NCBI GenBank assembly: GCA_005788585.1
Contig: SYBY01000151.1
Location: forward strand, 1 to 12,438
DNA: 12,438 bases
DNA from: Actinomycetota bacterium
GTDB lineage: Bacteria > Actinomycetota > Thermoleophilia > Solirubrobacterales > Solirubrobacteraceae
Reading direction: 5' to 3'
The position numbers were made by a program, and so were the translations under genes. The notes under the pieces were generated by a model, which saw only the letters and a program-made list of their open reading frames with translations, was not told the DNA's origin and searched no databases. Below are positions 7,696-12,438 of the stretch, piece by piece. The first letter of the stretch is position 1. Each line of letters starts with the position of its first letter.

Positions 7696-8028
7696 TCAGA
7701 GGTCCCGGGCGCCGGGGTGTCCCTCGCCCGGCCACGGGGCCAGGATGAGCAGCAGGCGCGCGTCGGTGACGGCGCGCACCTCGTGCCGTTCGGCGGGGTC
7801 GAAGATCGCCAGCAGACCCGGCCCGCCGCGTTGGGGGGACGCCCCGTTGCGGACCTCGACCTCACCGTCGACGACGACCAGGTGGGCGCGCTCGTGGACC
7901 TGGTGCTCGTCGAGCGCCTCGCCCGCCTCCAGCTGGAGTGCGATCGATCGCGACTCACCGCGACGCGAGTCCAGGACGATCGGCTTGCGGGGCAGCACGT
8001 CGATCGTCTGCAGATCCCAATGGCGCAT
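7696..8028 (-). CDS. Small cupin-domain protein
   Basis: This 110-residue protein looks like a single cupin barrel. Residues 33-59 give motif 1, with AGEALDEHQVHERAHLVVVDGEVEV containing His42, His45 and the DGEVEV turn. Residues 74-96 give motif 2, with FDPAERHEVRAVTDARLLLIL containing His82. Metal binding through these His residues is plausible but the classical HxH spacing is altered (HQVH). The C-terminal APWPGEGHPGA resembles small cupins I recall from Solirubrobacterales. The ATG at 8028 has a strong GGGAGG about 7 bases upstream on the minus strand. The 114-base region upstream contains a Crp-like site and a stem-loop, so the gene may be transcribed separately from the SDR. Substrate unknown. 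Confidence 0.85.
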   Translation of the reverse strand: MRHWDLQTIDVLPRKPIVLDSRRGESRSIALQLEAGEALDEHQVHERAHLVVVDGEVEVRNGASPQRGGPGLLAIFDPAERHEVRAVTDARLLLILAPWPGEGHPGARDL

Positions 8029-8048
8029 GGTCTCCCTCCCTGTGGGTC

Positions 8049-8072
8049 GGCGAGTCCGGACCCGGGCTCGCC
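8049..8072. terminator. Stem-loop between SDR 3' end and cupin start
   Basis: GGCGAGTCCG pairs with CGGGCTCGCC around a GACC tetraloop. This gives 10 pairs on the plus strand including one G-U; on the minus strand that pair becomes a C-A mismatch. No U-tract follows in either direction. It lies downstream of the SDR stop and inside the likely cupin leader. It may be a U-less terminator of the FIST-SDR unit or a leader structure of the cupin mRNA. Confidence 0.4.
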
Positions 8073-8074
8073 TG

Positions 8075-8090
8075 TGTGCTCAATATCACA
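8075..8090. promoter_or_regulatory. Crp/GlxR-like operator upstream of the cupin gene
   Basis: TGTGC-N6-TCACA matches 9 of 10 constrained bases of the Crp-type consensus TGTGA-N6-TCACA, in an AT-richer patch (CTCAATAT) of otherwise GC-rich DNA. It lies 47-62 bases upstream of the cupin ATG on the minus strand. A CRP-family regulator is common in actinobacteria, but none is encoded here. Confidence 0.4.
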
Positions 8091-8142
8091 CGGTCTGGGC
8101 CACTATGCCGGGTTCTCCCGGACCTGTGCGCCGTATGGCGCG

Positions 8143-8940
8143 TCAGCCATCGCGGCGGCTGGCCTGCCCGGCCGCGAGGCGCTCGGCGACGTCGCCGGAG
8201 CCCATGCGCCGCTGGAAGCGGCTGGCCAGCTCGGGGGCGACACCGGCCACGATCACACCGGCCCGCATGCTCAGCGGCGCCACGTCGATCTCGCGCCGGT
8301 CGCGCTCGATGGCGCGGATGGTGGCCTCGGCGACGTCCTCGGGCGACTTGGTCCCGACGCCCGGGGGCAATTCGATGTCGGCGTCCGCGAACATGCCCGC
8401 GTCGCGGATGAAACCGGGGAAGACCGTGGAGACGCCCACCGGCCCGTCGTGGAGCTCCTCGCGCAGCGCGCCGGCGAACCCGCGCATCCCGAACTTCGTC
8501 GCGTTGTAGATCGAGCTGTGCGCCGACGGCACCTTGCCCGAGAGCGACGACATGAAGACCAGGTGCCCGCGACCGCGCTCCAGCATCCCGGGGACGAGCC
8601 GCTGGGCCATCATGATCGGCGCGCGCAGGTTGACGTCGAGCATGCGGTCGATCTGCTCGGGCGTGAGCTCGCTGATGAGCCCGGTGGCGGGCAGCGCAGC
8701 GTTCGCTATCAGGACGTCGACGTCGCCGTGGTCGGCGAGCAGGCGGTCGACCTGGGCGCGGTCGGCGAGGTCGACCGCGACGCTCTGGGCACCCACCTCG
8801 GACGCGAGGCTCGCCAGGACGTCGGTGCGCCGCCCCGTGAGGACCAGGGACGCGCCCCGCGCCGCGCAGGCCCGCGCGATGGCGTGGCCGATGCCGCCTG
8901 TGGCGCCGGTGAGCAGGACGGTGCGATCGCGAAGCTCCAT
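8143..8940 (-). CDS. Short-chain dehydrogenase/reductase (SDR)
   Basis: This 265-residue classical SDR would use NAD(P)(H) to oxidise or reduce an unknown alcohol/ketone substrate in the cytoplasm. The Rossmann glycine motif is TGATGGIG (11-18). VDLAD (56-60) ends the adenine-binding strand and ANAAL (79-83) is the NAG-type motif. The catalytic tetrad is Asn104, Ser132, Tyr145 and Lys149, with Y145-x-x-x-K149 in IYNATKF. The PGFIRDAG segment (175-182) corresponds to the usual PG-x-x-x-T region. Gly-Arg-Arg after the second strand (TGRRTD, 35-40) suggests NADP preference, by inference. The ATG at 8940 lies only 2 bases after the FIST gene stop, and no Shine-Dalgarno is visible, so translation is probably coupled. 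The frame continues open upstream but that part overlaps the FIST gene and is not coding. Confidence 0.92.
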   Translation of the reverse strand: MELRDRTVLLTGATGGIGHAIARACAARGASLVLTGRRTDVLASLASEVGAQSVAVDLADRAQVDRLLADHGDVDVLIANAALPATGLISELTPEQIDRMLDVNLRAPIMMAQRLVPGMLERGRGHLVFMSSLSGKVPSAHSSIYNATKFGMRGFAGALREELHDGPVGVSTVFPGFIRDAGMFADADIELPPGVGTKSPEDVAEATIRAIERDRREIDVAPLSMRAGVIVAGVAPELASRFQRRMGSGDVAERLAAGQASRRDG

Positions 8941-8942
8941 GG

Positions 8943-10109
8943 TCAGGCGAACACTGCCACAGTCGCCGTGAATGCGTGGAGGAAGTTCCCGCCGCCGACG
9001 GGCCCGAGTTCCCCGGCGGCGAAGAACCCGGCGGCGGGGGCGCCCGCGAGGCCGGCGTGGACCGATCGTGCGTCGTGGTCGGGGACCCCGAACATGTCCT
9101 GGCCACGCCCTGTGCACGTGAAGACCAGCGCCCCGGCAGGCGGCGCGGCGCCGAGTGCGACCCGGCGCAGCTCGAGCGCGTCGCGCAGGTCCCGGTCGGC
9201 GGTCTCGGCGTCCCGGGCGTGCAGGCGCACGACCTGGCCCGCGCTCACAGGCGCGCCGACGGCAACCGTGCCCTGTGCGGGGTCGCCACCGAGCAGCCCG
9301 CGGATGAGGACGTCGCTGGGCCCCGGACTCGGCGTCGGCGCATCCTCGAGGACGATTCCGAGCAGGACGCCTTCGGCGACCGCTGCGCGCTCCTCGGCCG
9401 GAAGGGCCTCGACGACGTCGCGGAGCTTCGGCAGCGCCGGCTCGCCCGCGAGCTCGTGGATGACGTGGCCGGTGCCGGACGTGATCTCGAGTTCGGGCCC
9501 GACGGCACGCGCACCCTGGGAGACGCACGGCAGGAGGTCGATGTCGTCGAAGCGCACCCCGACCGCGCCGCCGTCGTGGATGCGGTCGTCGCACAGCAGC
9601 GCGGCGGACCCGTCGACGGTACGCGCACTCGCGACCCCGCCGAGGACGGGCACGCCGGGCGCACGGACCGCGAGCTCGTCGAGGACCGCATCGGTCGGGA
9701 AGGTGTAGGGGTCCGGGAGCAGGACGGTGCCGGCGGCGCCGGCCATCGTCGGCAGGCCCGACACGGTCACCCCGCCCGTGTCTCCCGGACGGACATCGGC
9801 ATGGAAGGTGGCGGCGCGGCCGTCGCCGAGGTTCGCCGCCCAGACCGCCACGGCTGTCCCGTGCTCGATCTCGCGGCAGTCCCCGAGGACGCCGGCGGCG
9901 CCGCAGCCCAGCAGCCCGTCCGGTTCCAGGACGGCGCCGATGGTGTCCAGCGCGATCTCCGGAGCGCCGAGATGCCCACCGGCGAGGAACGTCATGACGA
10001 GGTCCGCGGGCCGGCCCCGCAGCCCCTCGCGTGCGTCCTCGGCCGCTGCCAGCGCGCCGAGGTGGGGGTCTGCGTGCGTTGCGAGGCCGCAGCCGACGCG
10101 CACGGGCAT
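8943..10109 (-). CDS. FIST-domain sensory protein (FIST_N + FIST_C)
   Basis: FIST domains are proposed intracellular sensors of small ligands, often found in signalling proteins; here the domain stands alone. The 388-residue protein has the FIST_N region at about 30-220, with DLVMTFLAGGH (36-46), LLGCGAAGVLGD (66-77), FPTD (137-140) and PVLGGVAS (154-161). The FIST_C region at about 221-365 has GTGHVIHELAGEPAL (212-226). The terminal segment LVFTCTGRGQDMFG (328-341) and AAGFFAAGELGPVGGGNFLHAFTATVAVF is strongly typical. Cys332 is the conserved Cys before GRG. The ATG at 10109 is preceded on the minus strand by TATGGT at leaderless distance and no Shine-Dalgarno. It heads a two-gene unit with the SDR. 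No output domain is attached, so the signalling partner is unknown. Confidence 0.9.
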   Translation of the reverse strand: MPVRVGCGLATHADPHLGALAAAEDAREGLRGRPADLVMTFLAGGHLGAPEIALDTIGAVLEPDGLLGCGAAGVLGDCREIEHGTAVAVWAANLGDGRAATFHADVRPGDTGGVTVSGLPTMAGAAGTVLLPDPYTFPTDAVLDELAVRAPGVPVLGGVASARTVDGSAALLCDDRIHDGGAVGVRFDDIDLLPCVSQGARAVGPELEITSGTGHVIHELAGEPALPKLRDVVEALPAEERAAVAEGVLLGIVLEDAPTPSPGPSDVLIRGLLGGDPAQGTVAVGAPVSAGQVVRLHARDAETADRDLRDALELRRVALGAAPPAGALVFTCTGRGQDMFGVPDHDARSVHAGLAGAPAAGFFAAGELGPVGGGNFLHAFTATVAVFA

Positions 10110-10115
10110 GTGCCG

Positions 10116-10121
10116 ACCATA
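10116..10121 (-). promoter_or_regulatory. Candidate -10 element of a leaderless FIST promoter
   Basis: On the minus strand TATGGT (TANNNT) is followed by 6 bases and then the ATG at 10109, so transcription would start on the A of the start codon. The 48-base gap also carries the divergent miaA promoter, so the two may be co-regulated. Confidence 0.4.
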
Positions 10122-10145
10122 ACGCTCTGGCGCCGTCTGCCCGTC

Positions 10146-10151
10146 GATACT
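10146..10151 (+). promoter_or_regulatory. Candidate -10 element of a leaderless miaA promoter
   Basis: GATACT (4/6 to TATAAT) ends 6 bases before the miaA GTG at 10158, which has no Shine-Dalgarno. Transcription would start on or beside the start codon. No clear -35 is seen. Confidence 0.3.
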
Positions 10152-10157
10152 GCGCGG

Positions 10158-11063
10158 GTGACCGGCGTCCTCGCCATCTTCGGCCCCACCGCGGTGGGCA
10201 AGACCGCGATTGCGATCGCCGCCGCGCGCCGCATCGCTGCGCACGGCGGCGAGGTGGTGGCCGTCGGAGCAGACGCGCTTCAGCTCTACGCCGGGCTCGA
10301 GGTGCTGACCGCCGCGCCCACCCCGGACGAGCGCGCCGAGCTCGATCATCGCCTCGTCGGCTCGGTGCCCGTGACCGAGGAGTTCAGCGTCGCGCGCTAC
10401 GCGCGCCTGGCCCACGCGGAGATCGACGGCCTGCTGGCCACGGGGACCACCCCGATCGTGGTCGGCGGCACCGGCCTGTACCTCCGCGCGGCGCTCGCCG
10501 ATCTGCAGCTGCGCCCTCCGCCGGAGCCGGGGGTGCGCGAAGGGCTCATGCGCGAGCTTGACGCGCTCGGCCCCGAGGCCCTGCACGCGCGGCTCGCGGC
10601 CGCCGCGCCGTGGGCGGCGGAGCGCATCGGCCCGCGCGACCGCTCCCGCATCGTGCGGTCGCTCGAACTCCTGGCCGCCGGGAGGCTCGAACCGCCGCCC
10701 GCCGAGAACGAGCTGTGGACCGCGCACACCCGGCACCCGACGCGGCTGGTCGGGCTGGTGATGGACCGCGACGCCCTGGTGGCACGCATCGACGCGCGTG
10801 TGGACGAGATGGTCGCGGCGGGCGTGGTCGACGAGGTCCGCCGCGCGGACGCCGCGGGCGCGTCATCGACCGCCCGGGCCGCGGTCGGCTTCAGCGAGTT
10901 CCTGACCGGCGACATCGATGGCGCAAAGGTGCGGACGCGCCGCCTGGCGCGGCGGCAGCTGACCTGGATGCGCAAGCTCGCCGGGGTGGAGCTCGTCGAC
11001 GTGACCGATCGCGACGCCGACGAGGTCGCGGCCGCGCTGGACCTAGACTCGCTGCGCGGATGA
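10158..11063 (+). CDS. miaA: MiaA, tRNA dimethylallyltransferase
   Basis: MiaA transfers a dimethylallyl group from DMAPP to N6 of A37 in tRNAs reading UNN codons, giving i6A, the substrate of MiaB. The 301-residue protein has the P-loop GPTAVGKT (9-16), IVVGGTGLYLRAAL (100-113), RIVRSLELLAAG (164-175) and the C-terminal RRLARRQLTWMRKL (261-274). Asp39, the expected catalytic base, is kept, but the usual DSxQ(V/I)Y is DALQLY (39-44). The usual D-I-G-T-A-K-P is EVLTAAP (48-54), losing the Gly and Lys. The GY-R-E motif is GFSEF (244-248). I recall such deviations in Thermoleophilia MiaA, so this is probably a lineage form and still active. The GTG at 10158 directly precedes the P-loop. The stop overlaps the dapF start (ATGA). 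Confidence 0.94.
   Translation: MTGVLAIFGPTAVGKTAIAIAAARRIAAHGGEVVAVGADALQLYAGLEVLTAAPTPDERAELDHRLVGSVPVTEEFSVARYARLAHAEIDGLLATGTTPIVVGGTGLYLRAALADLQLRPPPEPGVREGLMRELDALGPEALHARLAAAAPWAAERIGPRDRSRIVRSLELLAAGRLEPPPAENELWTAHTRHPTRLVGLVMDRDALVARIDARVDEMVAAGVVDEVRRADAAGASSTARAAVGFSEFLTGDIDGAKVRTRRLARRQLTWMRKLAGVELVDVTDRDADEVAAALDLDSLRG
11044..11049 (+). promoter_or_regulatory. Possible internal -10 element for dapF
   Basis: TAGACT (TANNNT) lies at the end of miaA, 10 bases before the dapF ATG at 11060. It is created by a CTA leucine codon, a codon little used in this window, in the reading frame of miaA. No -35 is evident. Confidence 0.2.
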
Positions 11064-11917
11064 CCATGACCTTCGAGAAATGGCAGGCGCTCGGCAACGA
11101 CTACCTCATCGTCGAGCGCGACCGGCTCCCATTCGGCCTGACGCCTTCCCGGGTGCGGCGGCTCTGCGACCGCCATCTCGGGCTCGGAGGGGACGGGATC
11201 CTGGAGCTCTCGCCGGCCGACGAGCCCGGGTTCGTCGCCCGGCTGCGCATCTTCAACCCGGACGGGTCGGAGGCTGAGCTGTCCGGCAACGGCGCGCGCG
11301 AGGCGATCCTCTATCTGCGGCGCCGCGGCTGGACGAGCGCGGACCAGTTCTCCATCCAGACCCCCGCCGGTGAGCTGCGCCCGACGATCCAGTCGGAGAC
11401 CACCTGCACGGTCGACATGGGCCGGGCGAAGCTCCGGTCCGACGACTCCCCGGCCGGCGACGCCGACGGGCTCGGCGAGCTCGAGGCGGGCGGTCGGACG
11501 TGGCGCTTTCAGCACGTGTCCATCGGGAATCCGCAGTGCGCGATCGAGGTTCCGGACACCGCCGCGCTCGAGGCGCTCGACCTGCCCGCCGTCGGCCCGG
11601 ACATCGAGCACCACGCGCTGTTCCCGAACCGCACGAACGTGTCGTGGTGGACCCGTGCCGGCGACGGCGCGATCCGCGCCCGGATCTTCGAGCGCGGCGT
11701 GGGGGAGACGATGTCCTCGGGCACGGGCGCGACCGGTGCCGCCGTGGCATCGGTCCTGCGCGGCGGCGACAGTCCCGTCACCGTGCACCTGGACGGCGGC
11801 GAGCTGACGGTCGACGTGCAGGAGGACCTTCACGTCGACCTCGCGGGCTGGGCCGTCCCGGTCTACGCGGGCGAGGTCAGCGCCGACCTGCTGGCCGAGC
11901 TGACCGCCCTGGACTAA
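11060..11917 (+). CDS. dapF: DapF-family diaminopimelate epimerase with Ser/Ser active site
   Basis: DapF normally interconverts LL- and meso-diaminopimelate for lysine and peptidoglycan synthesis, using a Cys pair as the two acid/base residues. This 285-residue protein is clearly in the family: KWQALGNDYLIV (7-18), GLGGDGIL (41-48), FNPDGSEAELSGNG (65-78), SIGNPQC (154-160), NRTNVSWW (190-197) and FERGVGETMSSGTGATGAA (210-228). Substrate-binding Asn13, Asn66, Asn157, Asn192, Glu211 and Arg212 are kept. Both catalytic cysteines (Cys73 and Cys217 in H. influenzae) are Ser, at Ser75 and Ser220, and the usual GNPH His is Gln159. Codons TCC and TCG are unambiguous in the sequence. The gene overlaps miaA (ATGA, 11060-11063); an in-frame ATG at 11066 is an alternative start. 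Family membership is sure; epimerase activity is not. Confidence 0.88.
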   Translation: MTMTFEKWQALGNDYLIVERDRLPFGLTPSRVRRLCDRHLGLGGDGILELSPADEPGFVARLRIFNPDGSEAELSGNGAREAILYLRRRGWTSADQFSIQTPAGELRPTIQSETTCTVDMGRAKLRSDDSPAGDADGLGELEAGGRTWRFQHVSIGNPQCAIEVPDTAALEALDLPAVGPDIEHHALFPNRTNVSWWTRAGDGAIRARIFERGVGETMSSGTGATGAAVASVLRGGDSPVTVHLDGGELTVDVQEDLHVDLAGWAVPVYAGEVSADLLAELTALD

Positions 11918-11925
11918 GGGGCTGC

Positions 11926-12438
11926 TCAGACGCTGACGTTGTGCTCGCGCAGCACGGAGGTCAGCGACGTCTTGCGGTCGGTGCTCTCCTTGCGCTCGCC
12001 GATGATGAGCGCGGCCGGGAGGTCGAACTCGCCGGCGGGGAACTGCTTCTTGCGGGTGCCGGGGACGACGACCGCGCGCGGCGGGACCTCGCCGCGCAGC
12101 TCGATCGGCTCGTCGCCGCGGACGTCGATGATCGCCGTGGATGCGGTGAGCACGACGTTGGCGCCGAGCACCGCCTCCTTGCCGACCTTCACGCCCTCGA
12201 CGACGATGCAGCGCGATCCGAGGAACGCGCCGTCCTCGTCGATCACGGGGCTGGCCTGCATCGGCTCGAGCTCGCCGCCGATGCCTCCGCCGCCGGAGAG
12301 GTGGACGTCCTTGCCGATCTGGCCCCAGGACCGCCCAGCCCAGCACCTCAAACCTAGACCTGCCGGGCCCCGCGCCTCGGGCCTCAATCGATTGAGACCC
12401 GACTCGACCCGACCCGACCCGACCGGCACCCCTGGTGC
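11926..12438 (-). CDS. dapD: DapD, tetrahydrodipicolinate N-succinyltransferase, C-terminal part only
   Basis: DapD succinylates tetrahydrodipicolinate in the succinylase branch of diaminopimelate/lysine synthesis. From about 12330 down to the TCA stop at 11926-11928 the protein reads as a left-handed beta-helix hexapeptide enzyme: SWGQIGKDVHLSGGGGIGG, LEPMQASPVIDEDGAFLGSR, VVEGVKVGKEAVLGANVVLTAST, and a C-terminal tail ending SVLREHNVSV. That is about 134 residues, roughly the last 40-50% of the family. The frame stays open to the edge at 12438, with a possible GTG at 12429, but the residues before SWGQIGK are not DapD-like in any frame. The family would have further helix repeats there (for example a WATVGSCAQIG-type run). 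So the gene is either truncated by rearrangement or joined to foreign sequence at the end of the assembly. It converges on dapF with an 8-base gap and no visible terminator. Confidence 0.85.
   Translation of the reverse strand, partial: APGVPVGSGRVESGLNRLRPEARGPAGLGLRCWAGRSWGQIGKDVHLSGGGGIGGELEPMQASPVIDEDGAFLGSRCIVVEGVKVGKEAVLGANVVLTASTAIIDVRGDEPIELRGEVPPRAVVVPGTRKKQFPAGEFDLPAALIIGERKESTDRKTSLTSVLREHNVSV
12377..12402. promoter_or_regulatory. 26-nt near-perfect palindrome, LacI-type operator candidate
   Basis: The core CTCAATCGATTGAG (12383-12396) is a perfect 14-bp palindrome with the AAT-CG-ATT centre typical of LacI-family operators. After one mismatched pair (12382/12397) the symmetry continues for five more pairs (TCGGG with CCCGA), giving 12 of 13 pairs in all. 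Its target gene would lie outside the window or has been lost. Confidence 0.4.
12400..12424 (+). repeat. Five tandem copies of a 5-base unit
   Basis: CGACT is followed by four exact copies of CGACC. Such low-complexity repeats are a common place for short-read assemblies to stop or misjoin, which bears on the truncated dapD beside it. Confidence 0.7.

Larger units (their letters stand above)
12331..12438. other. Non-DapD tail at the window edge
   Basis: From about 12331 the sequence no longer resembles dapD. It is GC-rich, has no recognisable gene in either orientation, and carries a large palindrome and a tandem 5-base repeat. It could be the far side of a true rearrangement breakpoint, or a misassembled contig end. 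Confidence 0.5.

Noticed and set aside
8976..10157. Long plus-strand open frame opposite the FIST gene
   Set aside because: It is the antisense of a well-supported FIST protein, with Arg/Gly/Ala-rich composition; only its 3' part from 10158 is real, as miaA.
10397..12346. Long minus-strand open frame opposite miaA and dapF
   Set aside because: It crosses two well-supported genes and has no recognisable domain; the DapD part at its 5' side is in a different frame.

Overview
The window is about 70% G+C with strong G/C bias at third codon positions. Gene order (recA-recX-rny, miaB, miaA-dapF, dapD) and protein style point to a high-GC actinobacterium. The Thermoleophilia (Solirubrobacterales-like, e.g. 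relatives of Conexibacter, Solirubrobacter or Patulibacter) is the best guess. That lineage call is inference from protein resemblance and was not tested by a search. No rRNA, tRNA, CRISPR array or transposase gene was seen.

Left part (1-3413, + strand): recA, recX and rny (RNase Y). A 302-bp gap before rny holds a good sigma70-type promoter, a possible 30-residue small ORF and a perfect 14-bp palindrome just ahead of the rny Shine-Dalgarno. Next (3478-4832) is a two-gene unit joined by a GTGA overlap: a small Gln/Pro/Gly-rich single-pass membrane protein and a cytoplasmic-looking ApbE-type FAD:protein FMN transferase. miaB follows at 4886, probably read from a leaderless promoter.

Middle part (6298-10109): an accessory cassette separates miaB from miaA. 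It contains a short GNAT-like protein, an Rv2578c/SplB-like radical SAM protein preceded by a consensus actinobacterial SOS (LexA) box, then on the minus strand a small cupin and a FIST-SDR pair. A Crp-like site and a strong stem-loop lie between the SDR and the cupin.

Right part (10158-12438): miaA and dapF are translationally coupled (ATGA overlap), and dapD converges on them with an 8-bp gap. MiaA and MiaB modify A37 of tRNAs in sequence. DapD and DapF both belong to diaminopimelate/lysine synthesis. The most striking observation is that this DapF has Ser at both positions that normally carry the catalytic Cys pair, and Gln for the usual active-site His. DapD similarity stops abruptly near 12330. 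The remaining 108 bases are unrelated, with a 26-nt near-perfect palindrome and a 5-base tandem repeat, so either the gene is broken here or the sequence end is chimeric.

The strongest candidates for something undescribed are the Ser/Ser DapF, the SOS-controlled radical SAM protein with a C-terminal clamp-like QETLF motif, and the membrane-protein/ApbE pair.
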